Positions 12,380 through 23,130 of a stretch of 64,000 nucleotides of DNA are shown piece after piece. The notes beneath the pieces were generated by a model that saw only the letters and a program-made list of their open reading frames with translations, was not told the origin of the DNA and did not search any database. Source of the DNA: Cryptomeria japonica (lineage: Eukaryota; Streptophyta; Pinopsida; Cupressales; Cupressaceae); contig NC_081415.1 in NCBI RefSeq assembly GCF_030272615.1, positions 420,910,257-420,974,256 on the forward strand. The letters are read 5' to 3'. Position 1 is the first letter of the stretch, and every line of letters begins with the position of its first letter. A program made the position numbers and the translations under genes.

Positions 12380-13140
12380 AAATACATATGGATACAATCA
12401 ATTGAAGGTGTCGTCATAGAAAATAGTACAAAACTAATACATAGGGAGCCCTCTAAGGCTATGATGAACTCCCTCCCTTGGAGCCAACTAGCCTCGACAG
12501 AGTCTGAGCCTTGGAAGGACCCACCCCAAGATCATCTATCCCATCCCCTCTATCTGGTGGTGGTGGAGGACCCATAACCCCACCGCTAGATGCTTGTCTC
12601 CTGTCTCTCCCTTCGGTGGTCGCTGTAGTCCGCGATGGTCTCTGGAAGCTCCTGGCCTACTGATCTGGTCGCACCACTCCATATTATAGGTCTCTCCAGT
12701 AGGCTATCTCCTCCCCTACTCGCAAAACATAGGCGTATCTGACCCCTGTGTCCTCTACTACCTGCCTCGCTGCCCTTAGTGTTGTCTTAGCCTCCGTAGA
12801 GCTGCTCATGTCCCACCCTCATCTCCAGTCCTGGATCCTGAAACACTCATCTTAGTGCATCCCCGTCTCCCGCTCGATCATAAGGAACTAACTCCCCATC
12901 GATCAATATCCTCAGCATCCTATATACATCCTCCGAGGTGACTGTCATCTCACCCATCGACAAATGAAACGTGCAAGTCTTTGAGTGCCATCTCTCAGCT
13001 AGCGCAGTCAACAACCCCATGTTCACCCAAAACTCAGGCACATATAGAATATATTGCAAGCCCATAGCCTGAACTGCTACTCTATCCTTGAATGTCAGCT
13101 CTACTTGTAAACTCTAAGTCGACGGGAATCTCTCTCGTGA
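12380..13140 (-). pseudogene. Antisense plant-mobile-domain (PMD) ORF in gypsy D
   Basis: The minus strand encodes, from about 13110 to 12847, TFKDRVAVQAMGLQYILYVPEF, WVNMGLLTALAERWHSKTCTFHLSMGEMT and EDVYRMLRILIDGELV (each given in pieces). This is the plant mobile domain / phosphatase-7-long-form-like repeat-associated domain (the block around WRxETxTFHLxxGEMTxTLEDV). Downstream a proline-rich tail (MGPPPPPDRGDGMDDL, near 12575-12520) can be read after several stops. Antisense PMD frames between pol and the 3' LTR are known from some Tat-lineage elements. This copy has stops upstream (near 13110) and downstream (near 12847), so it is broken. What it did for the element is not known. Confidence 0.75.
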
Positions 13141-13189
13141 CTCCAGCATAGGTAGGTCCTCCTGCAGCCAAGCGAATCAACTATGTCAA

Positions 13190-13345
13190 TACTAGTGGCA
13201 TTCCTTGTTCATCACAAAGTGCTATTTTTTTATGTTAGTACTTATATCTATCATATGGCACTCTCTCCTAGTGGTACTCCCCGTTCATCACAAAGTGTTG
13301 CTTCCTATCCTAGTGGCACTCCCTGTTTATCACAAAGTGCCTTGT
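13190..13345 (+). repeat. Three copies of a CTAGTGGCACTCCxxGTTCATCACAAAGTG unit
   Basis: Units near 13190, 13268 and 13309 share CTAGTGG, ACTCC, GTT(C/T)ATCACAAAGTG with variable spacers. The following 13500-13700 is rich in ACGC/ACAAACGCG words. Part of the gypsy D 3' region; no coding signal seen. Confidence 0.6.
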
Positions 13346-14214
13346 TCTATCCTATCCTAGGGCCTTTGCTTGAGTGTATCCTCTTGAGTAGTTTTTTGAT
13401 TGGCAACGTATGTTCTATCACAGAATTGTCAATCCTAGCCCTATCTGGTATCCTAGTCTTCCCTAGAGGACCTGCTTGAGTGTATCCTCTCTACAGCTTA
13501 TCCAATCGATAGTATATATTTATCACAGAATTGTCGATTCGACCTTGAAGACATAAACGTGCATTCATGACACAAACACGCTTGCATACTTCACAAACGT
13601 GCCTATCTTGCATAAACACACCTAAAATGCACGGACGCGCTCGCATTTGACACAGACGCTACTGAAATCATAGACGCACCTAGCACCAACGCAGACATGC
13701 CTTAACGTTTTCCCCCCCGCTTGACATTTTTTGCAATCTACCTAGAGCGCATTTATTTCAATACCTAACATGCATTTATGACAACAATTAATGCAACAAG
13801 GTACAAGGAGGTTTTATGGTACTCACTGGCTCTCCTGCATCTGCTGACCTTTGATATCAATGAACGCAATCGAATCTATGCACCAATGCCATCATTGTTG
13901 ACTGTTCTCTGCTCTCTCTGCACTCTGATCTCTTGGATGTGTGGATGACAATGAGGATGTTTTCCCTCATAGTCTATCTTATAGACTACCCTAGCCCTAG
14001 TTTCCCGAGTTAGTCTTCTTTATCCCGTGACTCTGTCACTCTATCCTATCTGGTCAATCCATGCTAGCCTTTCTTTCTTATCGAGAGATTGTCTGTGATC
14101 TTTTTAGACATTTTCATCCAATCTATCGAGGGGGCATATCATTCCCATCTTGGGGTAACTTTGCATTAGTTCATCTCATCTTCTTTGAAACAACACAACA
14201 AGTTGCATTGTCTC

Positions 14215-14228
14215 AAAGAGGGGCAAAA
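14215..14228 (+). promoter_or_regulatory. Polypurine tract of gypsy D
   Basis: AAAGAGGGGCAAAA lies immediately before the 3' LTR start (TGTAGACACC). The gypsy A remnant has the near-identical AAAGAGAGGCAAAA in front of its LTR. Confidence 0.85.
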
Positions 14229-14997
14229 TGTAGACACCTAAAATTGTCCTATCTAATTAAATAAATATTTTTATTTATTTAATTATTTAATTATTTAAAG
14301 CCTAATTCTTCTATTAATTGAATAAATCTTTATTTATTTAATTAATTCATTTATCATCTTCTAGCCTTAATTCTCATTTAAATAAATATCTCATTTATTT
14401 AATTGATCCCAATTCATCTATTAATTAAATAAATCTTTATTTATTTAATTAATTCATTAGCCTTTTCTACCCACGACACATGTCATTCATCTCTTAATTC
14501 CTACACTACCAATCCTCTCATTATTCTCTTATTTCCTCTACCTACCCTCTAATCATAGCCGACCATTTATCTTTTACACCCCTTAATCTTATCCCTCCAT
14601 TTCTTATAGTGTCTTCTATATAAGGAGACGCTTCCTTCATTATCAAGCCTAATCAACTAATCATTCTATTCAACTACTAGCACTCCCCAACTACACTTTT
14701 GAATTTTCATATGCGATCAAACCTACTTGCAACCACATTTCCATTTTTTGTTGAGCTCTTATGGACACATAAAATCCGAGAGCAAATATATCAAGCAAGA
14801 TCAATGGAGATAGGAAGAATGGAGATTCAAACCCTATTGGACATGTGATGGTATAATCTTTGTGATTTTATTTGATTTGCATTGTCTCAGGTAATCTTCA
14901 TATGTTATGGTGGATCTTTGTTGTTGTTAGGCTAGGGTTTTGTGGTTGAATTCATTTAGTCTTTCAATATTGTTGTTTCTATTTTTTACCATAAACA
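14229..14997 (+). repeat. Gypsy D 3' LTR (769 bp)
   Basis: Matches 3167-3964 closely. It is 29 bp shorter mainly because one hairpin unit is missing; the third unit looks like a hybrid of units 3 and 4 of the other LTR. It ends ATAAACA, followed by the target duplication ATATT (14998-15002). Confidence 0.92.
14617..14624 (+). promoter_or_regulatory. TATA box in gypsy D 3' LTR
   Basis: TATATAAG within TTCTATATAAGGAGAC, about 390 bp into the LTR, is a good match to a plant TATA box. The 5' LTR has lost it. Confidence 0.6.
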
Positions 14998-15002
14998 ATA
15001 TT

Positions 15003-15797
15003 TATACAAATTATCAACCCATATTTTAAGGTCAGCTCAACACTCATCATAAATTACAAAGCATATAACCTCACACACTACAACAATACATGCAAACCAA
15101 AAATAATGTCAGCTAAGACATAGTTTGGACCTAAGCAAACACCGCACACAAGAAACACCTCGAATAATTATGCCTCAAACATTCGCAACATGCTACAATC
15201 ATCATGAACTTTGCATAACATGAAGAACACCACTAGATCAAGAAAATGATCAATGCATACCATCAACACAGATAGAACACAATCTAGAAATATCCACAAG
15301 CATCATGAATTACCACAACAACAACTTCAACATCACCACTTACTAGAATCTTCATCATCTTTATATTTATCCTCAAGAACATCAACTATACTAACTGTCA
15401 AACTGAAAGGTTCACTTGTGGACCTTCAAATAATGAACCATCTGAATTGAGGACACATGTGAACATCCCAAACACTCTACCAAATCTACAAACCAATATA
15501 TTGCAACTCTGGAGCAATGTGGAGCAAAATTCAGAACATTGAACAACACTAACAATCGAAAAACCAACCACAATACCAGATCTCATAACTCGATCAAATC
15601 ATCATGCAGACCTTTGAAACCTTAGCTTAATCAACTAGAGATACTTGTCTCATAACCCATTAAACCACAACAACTCATTTGCAACACACTGGCCAAACTA
15701 ACTCATTTAATCTGACTGCAACACTGGAATACACAGAAGAATATTTTGACATCAATGACAACACATCATCCCAAAAACTTCTCAACAATATCCAACA
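15003..15797 (-). repeat. Copia B LTR, 5' half
   Basis: Continuation of the copia B LTR after gypsy D. On the minus strand it starts TGTTGGATATTG and has the box TTGTCATTGATGTCAA at 15761-15746, as in other copia LTRs in the window. Joined length without gypsy D is about 1.36 kb. No coding signal. Confidence 0.75.
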
Positions 15798-17044
15798 CCC
15801 ATTTTATATGTAGGGGATTCATGAACAACTTGGGTAGATGCAACGAGATCTAGTGGAAGATTAGGACCATGAGATGGATGAGAAGAGATATGGGATCTTT
15901 AGGTGGATATGGAGGATTATGACATGGAGGTGAAGGGAAATTTTGATCTTGACTTGGAATAGGATCACTGGTATTTGCATTTTTCTCTTGATTTTGAATT
16001 GGATCATTGAAGGGGTTGGAAGGGATATCATGATCTTGCTTGGAAGGTGGGTGTTCAATGGGATTTGGAAGGACACTTTTCTCTCAAGATGGAAGGGGGT
16101 CATTGTGAATGTAATAAAAAAGAATGAGGGGTTCTTCATAAGATTATTGACTAGTGGGATCTTGATAAAAAATTGGATTGGATTGAAAAGTCACGGTATC
16201 TTGATCTTGATTTATGCTAGGACTCATTTATTTTGACTTTGGATTATCCTCTTCACACGAGGTAGGAGTTTGGATATGAATGGGGGATTCTTGGAAGGAT
16301 TCGACACTTTGGCGTGATGAGAATAGATTTTGAATGGGACTCTTAGGAGCTGGTTTGACTAGGAAAGGAGCATGTGGTGGCATTGGATCTAGGAATTCTT
16401 AATTGTGCAAGGGATTTGTATTAAAAAATGGAATATCTTAAACTTTTATTTTGGATATCCCTTGAAAGGCTTCATCATTGGATGCATTGTTTGATGGAGA
16501 TGGTAAGGATAAATCATGGGTTGGAGAAATGGTGGGAAATATGAGGGCTACTCGAGAGTCAATTTCTTTATGACAAGATGAGCCAATATCGCTAGACACC
16601 AGTATATGATTTTGATCTTACTTGGAAAGTGTGTCTTGGAAATCCTCTGTGAGAATGTTTAGAGGAGCATGTGAACTATTTTGAATCTTCGATATGGTTG
16701 GGTTTTGGCTTTGGATTTGGTTGTAATGAATTTGGTTCTGGTTATGTTCTTGATTGCATGGGTTTTGACTTGGGACTTGGTTGAAGTTGATTTGTCATGT
16801 TCGTTTGTGAGATAGATGTTGGTATGTAGGGCTGTTGGTAGAATAGATTTGTGAATTGTAAGTCTTGTGGTTGGGATTGAGGTAATGAAAATGTGTAGAT
16901 TTTGGCGCTGCTATTTTGAATATCCATGATTTGTTGTTGTAATATGTAAACCTGTTGCACTAGGATTTCTATCGGTGATGATGGAATAGGGATGGAAGGG
17001 ATAAATTCTTCACCTTCCCTATGAAATGCATAGCACAATTCCAT
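15798..17044 (-). pseudogene. Gag-like N-terminal fragment of gypsy A
   Basis: A minus-strand frame starts with an ATG complementary to 17042-17044 (MELCYAFHREGEEFIPS) and runs 100 codons, rich in Gln, Pro and Ser (ILVQQVYILQQQIMDIQN). Further gag-like low-complexity coding sequence continues with stops toward 15798, where the copia B LTR cuts it off. Similar Q/P/S-rich N-terminal gag regions occur in Tat-like gypsy elements, and it lies downstream of the LTR near 17.3-18.5 kb in the same orientation. No zinc finger is visible, so the assignment rests mainly on position and composition. Confidence 0.4.
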
Positions 17045-17668
17045 GATGATTTCTTGATTGGTTTTAGACTAAGATCAGGAGGATGATGCTTTGGATGTGA
17101 CCTTTATAGTTGGTTTTGATAGATTGTTTTGCTTTTTGAGATTTTGGATGATAATGCAATTAAAATGCACCTATGATTTTGTATTTTTGGGGGATTAAAG
17201 GACTCTAAAAAGAGGAACTAGACACACCTATAGAATTTAAGAGCTTGATTTATCATAAGGTTCATGCATCACCATAAAACAGTTAGTCAAGTTAGTCAAT
17301 AAATAAACAAACCAACCATTTTACACATGATATCAAGAAAGACTTGAAATAAAAGCATAACGAGAGATAAACAAGATCAATGAACTAATACTCAAGAAGC
17401 TCCCATTTCCATGAATCTTTCTTGTCCTCCTCGTCTCCATGAACTTTGCTAGCTCCAAATTTGACTAATGGAGAGTGGGAGAGAGATGGAGTGAATGTGG
17501 AATGCTCTCAACTAGCATAACAAACTAAGTAGGGATGAGTGTATGTGGATGAAACATGGATTTGGGTTTGAAATCAAACTTACATTATGATGGTGCTATG
17601 ATGAGTGGATAAAAGGCCACCACGAGGATGTATGAAAAAGTGGATGACTTGATAAAAGATAAGAGCTC

Positions 17669-17676
17669 AATTTATA
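17669..17676 (-). promoter_or_regulatory. TATA box in gypsy A LTR
   Basis: Minus strand TATAAATT within TCTATAAATTGAGCTC, about 850 bp from the LTR start and downstream of the palindrome cluster, consistent with the U3/R boundary. Confidence 0.5.
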
Positions 17677-17816
17677 GATTTTGGGGCTTATGAATGGATG
17701 GTCAAGATCAAAAGTGGGATGAAGGGCTCAGATTGAAAGGGAATGTGGTCCCATATCGGAAGGCCTAACCTTGTGACAAGTGTCACAAGGGGAAGAGGGG
17801 GGAAAGGATAAGCGTA

Positions 17817-18101
17817 CTCGCACATGTGTGAGCACATCTTGGGAAGAACAACTATCCTAGGTAAAAGAGGAAGATGTGCTCATACATGTGTGAGAAACCT
17901 TGGGAAGTCCAACTATCCTAGGTAGAGCGGGAAAGTGTGCTCACACATGTGTGATCAACTTTGGTAAGTCCAAAGAGTTGACAAGTGGAACACTTGTGGA
18001 AAGGAGTAGGAAATATGAAAAGGGGGGATATGACATACTTGCCAAAAGGGGAAAGTGTAGGGTGGCTCCACGGGGATGAGCAATTCTCACACATGTGTGA
18101 G
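17817..18101. repeat. Four dispersed copies of the palindrome CTCACACATGTGTGAG
   Basis: Located at 17817-17832 (CTCGCACATGTGTGAG), 17879-17894 (one change), 17940-17955 (one change) and 18086-18101 (perfect). A perfect copy recurs in the other LTR fragment at 25606-25621. The repeats sit in U3 upstream of the TATA box, as enhancer repeats often do. Confidence 0.75.
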
Positions 18102-18529
18102 AACCCCTTGGTCAAAGATGATGTGGATGGGTGAGATGACTTGGGTAGATGTGTGTATTTTAAATTAGAATAAATACTAACATGGATTAGGATTAGGATT
18201 AATTAGTTTGATGAGGGGATTAAGATGTGAGTTTGTAGGAATCACTAAATTAGCCTAATTAATTATGAATTAATTTAGCTAATTAGGACTAGGAATAAAG
18301 TTGGAATATTCCTTAAACATGAGCTTGATTTATTAAAATAAATCAAACTTTATGATAAAAGAGACACACATAATTTTAATAAATAAATTATATATGTGGA
18401 AGGGAATAATCCATTAAATGTAATTTAATTAATTTAGAGGAATAATAGGTTAATATGATTGATTAAATTAATCAAGGGATAAAGGGAAAATTAATTAAAT
18501 ATTAATTTAATCAATTTTATGTGTCTACA

Positions 18530-18543
18530 TTTTGCCTCTCTTT
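18530..18543 (-). promoter_or_regulatory. Polypurine tract of gypsy A
   Basis: Minus strand AAAGAGAGGCAAAA immediately before the LTR start TGTAGACAC; differs by one base from gypsy D's tract. Confidence 0.75.
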
Positions 18544-18711
18544 AGGCGAGGTGAATCTGCAAATGCCAATCATGACCAACTTCATTGAATGTCCTTTTCA
18601 ACATTTTGATAAGGGTTTTATTTGAAGCCTCAACTTGACCATTGCCTTGTGGGTAATATAGGGTGGAGAAAAGCAATGTTGGATACCAAATTTGTGACAT
18701 AGCTCTTTAAC
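18542..18711 (-). pseudogene. Gypsy A integrase core, C-terminal piece
   Basis: Minus strand reads VKELCHKFGIQHCFS, then YYPQGNGQVEASNKTLIKML and NEVGHDWHLQI, the end of a Ty3/gypsy integrase core including the catalytic Glu (QVEASN). The frame ends at a TAA that overlaps the polypurine tract, so the integrase C-terminal domain is missing. The upstream part of the same domain is at 25248-24697, separated by the solo LTR complex 18712-24696. Confidence 0.82.
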
Positions 18712-18987
18712 TGAAATGTTTGTTGAAACATAAAGGACCATTGAGAGGGGGGTGAATCAGTGGTAATCAATTAAAACTTTTACCATCTAAATGGTCTAAG
18801 AATTAATAATTTCAATCACAAGACCATGAGCAGAGATACTAACACATGAGCACATACACGCATAAGAGCACATCACATAACACAAGTGTATACGAGGAAA
18901 ACCCACAGTGGGGAAAAACCTCAGTGAGAAATGTTGTTGGAGTCTACTACTCCAGTTTAGCCTCACAAGTAAACATTGGTTACAACT

Positions 18988-19100
18988 TTTATGGGCACCA
19001 ACCCAAAGGAGCACCAACCCCTGATGTTTATGGGTACCAACCCAAAGGAGCACCAACCCCTAGCTTTAGGGAACCAACCCAAGGAGCACCAACCCCTATC
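18988..19100 (+). repeat. 39-bp tandem repeat, three copies, in solo LTR E
   Basis: Units start at 18988, 19027 and 19065 and share GGAGCACCAACCCCT preceded by ACCAACCCAA. The third is shorter by two to three bases. Confidence 0.85.
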
Positions 19101-20299
19101 TCTAAGCACCCACTCAGAGATTACAACAAAGATATACTAAATACAGTTTAAGTACCTTGTTGCAAATGAGGTTTTACACACCTTACAGATCTACTCTTGA
19201 GATTGACTTGTCTCCTTTTTTTGATCACTTTCCCTAGGCTTCAATCTCAGCTCACTGATGTTTGTGTATCTCATCTCTGGTTCTCTTCACTTTGCTCTCT
19301 GTCTTTTGCTCGACAAACATCTCTTTGTTCTCTACTTTTCTTTGTTTCTTCTTGGTGCCCTCTCTGTTTTGTTTCTACAAATTTAGTTCTTGGCAACAAC
19401 CTACCACCTCTAAATCAACAACACCACATACATATACCTCTATTCTAACTTACAACTCTCTCTACTAGTAGTTGTCCTCTCTATTTTGTGCATGCATCAA
19501 CACCACCATCTAATCCAGTCGCAACATATCTTATTCATTGGCGCTACACTACTAAGTCACACCCCTTTGTTTTTTATAGCTACATTCATCAACTACACCA
19601 GCCTTCATTGTGGTGGTTCCACGTGCCACATCATCATACAACTCAACCAAAATGTCAAACCACTCTTTGTTTGTCTTTCCATTTGTCCTCATAGCTTTGC
19701 CAACTCAGCTGCCTCATCTACTTTTGTCAAATCACATCAATTGCTTCTTCATTCGGTCAGCTCTGCATTTGTCCTCACAAACTTGCAAGCTTGGTTGCTT
19801 CACCTACAACTATCTGATATCATCCCTATATGTAAGATCTGATTGATCATCTTGAGTCGCGCACCTGTCTACCACTAGATCCACCATTAATGAATTCTCT
19901 AGCTACTCTTTGTACTTAGTTTTCTATATTTAACAAAATCAATCTGTCTCATAGATTTGGTTCTGCCTCAATCGATCATCTTGAACCCTGCAATCACCTG
20001 TAATAGGTTCACCATTACTAAACCTCTATCCTTTGTCAACCTACCTTGAAGAAAAGATGGACAACTAACATGCTAAAATCCACCGTCACCGACTTTTGCA
20101 TATCTAATTTGTTCTATGTTTCATCAGGGAGCCACATGTCTTCATTCTCTTCATCTAGATCAGATGGTCAAGGTCGGTCATCATCCATGTAGACAATCGA
20201 GTTGCTTAGATTAGTCGAACTCCATGTTGTGAATAACCTTCATGTTATGCAGACAGGTTGCACGTATCGGATTTACAGTTAAACACTTATCCTGATCTA

Positions 20300-21420
20300 A
20301 TCTATCTTTTTTATTTCTCTTTCTTCATGTTCATCGCCATAGTTATCTTGAAGTTGCAATGCTCACTTGCTATCGAAATAGTTTTAACTATCAGGTTAAC
20401 ATCTTGCACTTACCCTACCTTCAAAACCTATCCTGACGACCATTTGATGCCTTTGGTTTCTTTCGTCAGCATGAGTTATTCCGACGATAAACTCACCTTT
20501 GATTTCCCTTATCGCCATAGACTATCCTGAAGCACAATCTTCAGGTTGACACTCTCCATCAGCATAAGTTATCCCGAACTGAAAAAATTCAAGCCAAACG
20601 ACCACATATCAGAATAGCCATAACTATCGACATAGGGAAAACATGTTAGATTGACATAACAAGTTATACCGATGCCACATTGTCAGCCTCCTTTTATCGA
20701 CCTAGCTATTCTAAAAGCTCAACTCCGTGGTGACAAACTTCACTGACACAGTTACTCCAATGAGAACCTCCTTTGGAACAACCAACACTATTAGTTTAGC
20801 ACTTTGACACTAACCTATCAAAACAAACCTATTTTGATGACATAGCCAGAACAAGCATCGACGTAGCTATTCAGAAATCTCAACTCCGTGGTGACAAACT
20901 TCATCGACATAAGGTATCTCGAACTACATATCCACACTCCTACAACACATTGACATGTGTTATTTTTATGATCTTAGCAAAAGGGTCTTCTCTATATTTT
21001 CCTTTGTTGGAATAACTTACACTATCGACATAGTGGAAATTTGTCATTCCGCCCTCAATAGCTACTCCGATACAAATCCTTGGTCTTCTGGTCGACATAA
21101 CTATTCTAACATAGTGGTTGTCAAAGTAGTTAACACTATCGATATAACACAAAATTTGTAAGTTGCCTTTGTCAGCTAACTTGATAAGTGGCTCTTACAT
21201 GGTGATAGGTATTGCTATCTCGATATGACAAAACACAAAGGAGTCTGCACACGACCCGACATCGGCCTGACTTATGCCGATAGCCATTTCCTCCACACAA
21301 TTCGGTATCAACCAAGTTATTCTGATACTACCACTTGAGTAGATATCACCTACACAACACTTGATCGGTATAGCTATCCCGATCTGACTTGTGATGCTTA
21401 TTTCTCAAACCATAATGTGA
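20300..21420. repeat. Degenerate motif array (TCGACATAG-TATTCCGA type) in solo LTR E
   Basis: Words such as ATCGACATAG, CATAGTTAT, AGCTATTC, TATCCCGA and GGTGACAAACTTCA recur many times. A 25-bp segment (CTCAACTCCGTGGTGACAAAC and following bases) is repeated at 20718 and 20879. No coding frame explains it. Confidence 0.55.
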
Positions 21421-22213
21421 TCTCTTCTACTTAATTTGTAGCCTGTCTGATCTTCCTTTGAAACCTTGTCATCCTACATCATTGTAACCAATTCAACAAC
21501 TTAATTGATGACATCGATCAACTTTGCATGCCTGCTGCATCTTCATCCAGTGGGTATCCTATATGTCTCTCTGCTACTCCATTAACTCAGTCATGCACAC
21601 ACACATGTTGACATCAATGAGAAATTTAATGCCAACAATGTTCTTCGCAATTTTTTTTCAATTTTTTACACACAATAATTTCACCCATTAGCATTAGCAT
21701 GATAAAATATTGAGAGCAATACATATTGGCGGTTTAGACTAGCCACTTCCACTTTTCAGCAAGATAAAGAAATACTGGAATTTAAAAACTATTTTGCAGT
21801 ATTACTAGCCAATTACTAATCCAAGAAGACTAGAGTAAACAAGACAATCACTCAACCACTTATTCAGTGGAAGGACTGGAAATAACAAACTATCTACTCA
21901 ATCACTTATTCAGTGGGAGGACAGGAGTTAAAAATGAAATAGAGATAGGCGGTGAAACCAACCTCTTCCACTTATTCAATGGGTGTTGTGAAACAATTCA
22001 GAATGAAGTTTGTTGTTAGTACTATTAATCAACATTACAATACATAACATGAATTGCAAATCAAGGGATATCATTTTCCAACAACTGGAAATGTTGTTCA
22101 ATGTATTTGTTAAGTTTCAAGAGACTCTCTACCAAGAAAACAACCCCAAAACTCCAAACTCTAAATCTGATATACTTCATCGACAGACTAAAAACATAGA
22201 CCAACAACATACA

Positions 22214-23130
22214 TGTTGGAATACAATGAACCCAAGAACACTAAGAGGCGGGGGGGGGGGGGGGGTGAATCAGTGTTCTGTCGGTAACACTAGATTTTAA
22301 CCATTTATAACATACACAAACCGATAAATGAAGAAACATATAACATGAACCAAATAAACCAACCACACGAACGAACACCATAACACACCGAATTTATACG
22401 TGGAAAACCTCAAAGAGGAAAAACCATGGTGGGATTTGTGACCCACAATATCAATTCACTGGCCATATGAAAGATATTACATAGCATGGGGGCTTGCACA
22501 TGCAGGAAGGCACACTGCCTAGAGCATACTGCTCAACACAAAAGAGTCTCACTAACTACAAGCTTATGCTAAAATAAAATAGTATTGGTGAACTCACAAA
22601 ATGCATTTGCAATGCCAAAAAGAGTTCTAGTTAAAGCTCTATTATGTACCGGTTCAAAAACCCTGAATCTTCTACCGGTATCTCCTCTTCCTCCAAGAAT
22701 TCTTTACAAACTATCTACTGATCATAGCATGATATTACATTCGCATACAAATGATCTACATACATATCCTTCACATCACACAGTTCTTCTATCATGTCAT
22801 ATACCTTGTCCTCTTGTCTCATCCACAAAATGACCTAACAGACTGACTTATATACCCTTACAAACAATATGCCTTATGTCGGCTTACAATACAAAATATA
22901 TTCAATGTCGACCTCACACAATAATTAGAAAATTATTTTACAATAAAACCTTTCGGATCCAGACTGATGTCGGCTTCACTGAAGTGTTGGATGTCGGTGT
23001 CGGTGATGACCCTGAATACTCAATGTCGGTATCCGTCGGTGTATGCCTCCAAATATCGGTATGTGCCTTTAGTAGAATCTTGTTGCCATCAATGACAACA
23101 TATGATTCCAATGAGTGTCAATTGCCAACA
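22214..23130 (-). mobile_element. Solo LTR F, copia type, same family as H
   Basis: Starts TGTTGGAATAC and ends TTGCCAACA on the plus strand; flanks ATACA (22209-22213) and ATAAA (23131-23135) match 4 of 5. Read on the minus strand it matches solo LTR H (30359-31229): both begin TGTTGGCAATT, share the CTCATTGGATTC-like block, ATTTATACGTGG, the stretch GTGGGATTTGTGACCCACAATATC and the G-run box. It contains a run of 16 G (22250-22265). Confidence 0.88.

Larger units (their letters stand above)
3167..14997 (+). mobile_element. Ty3/gypsy Tat-like retrotransposon (gypsy D), complete ends, no RT/RNase H/integrase core
   Basis: Two near-identical LTRs (3167-3964 and 14229-14997) start TGTAGACACC and end AAACA, and the element is flanked by the 5-bp duplication ATATT. 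Inside are a 2.6-kb leader, a gag-protease frame (6579-10106), only the C-terminal tail of an integrase (10370-10702), a 3.5-kb 3' region with an antisense plant-mobile-domain frame, and a polypurine tract. Gag zinc-binding and protease motifs are of the Athila/Tat type. Reverse transcriptase, RNase H and the integrase core are absent, so mobility would have needed enzymes from a relative. It interrupts the copia B LTR. Confidence 0.9.
1..15797 (-). mobile_element. Ty1/copia retrotransposon (copia B), partial, LTR split by gypsy D
   Basis: Reading right to left this holds an LTR (15797-15003 then 3166-2603), a primer-binding site, gag, protease and integrase, in the Pseudoviridae/copia order (integrase before RT). 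RT, RNase H and the second LTR lie beyond the left edge. The LTR begins TGTTGG and ends CCAACA on the minus strand. About 11.8 kb of the interval is the nested gypsy D. The element sits inside the gag-like part of gypsy A, whose sequence stops exactly at 15797. Its own target duplication cannot be checked because the other end is outside the window. Confidence 0.85.
17300..18529 (-). repeat. Gypsy A LTR (inner end not resolved)
   Basis: On the minus strand it starts TGTAGACACATAAAATTG at 18529, directly after the polypurine tract. Parts recur at 25600-25757 and 42812-43107, the split outer LTR. It contains four copies of the palindrome CTCACACATGTGTGAG (with variants) upstream of a TATA box at 17676-17669. 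The end toward the gag-like fragment has no clear CA plus primer site, so position 17300 is approximate. Confidence 0.65.
18721..21637 (-). mobile_element. Solo LTR E, 2.9-kb copia-type LTR
   Basis: On the plus strand it starts TGTTGAAACA and ends GCCAACA, flanked by perfect 5-bp duplications ATGTT (18716-18720 and 21638-21642). It carries the G-run box GAGAGGGGGGTGAATCAG (18743-18760) and the box TTGACATCAATGAGAA (21608-21623), placing it with the copia LTRs of the window on the minus strand. Within it are a 39-bp triple repeat (18988-19100) and a long block of degenerate motif repeats (20.3-21.4 kb). Open frames inside show no domain. It is more than twice the length of the other copia LTRs. 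Confidence 0.85.

Noticed and set aside
16250-16700. A separate host gene on the minus strand
   Set aside because: Frame is Ser/Pro-rich with stops and continues from the gag-like start at 17044; better explained as transposon gag decay.
19197-19846. Several overlapping plus-strand open frames in solo LTR E
   Set aside because: Low-complexity frames within an LTR; mutually overlapping and without domains.
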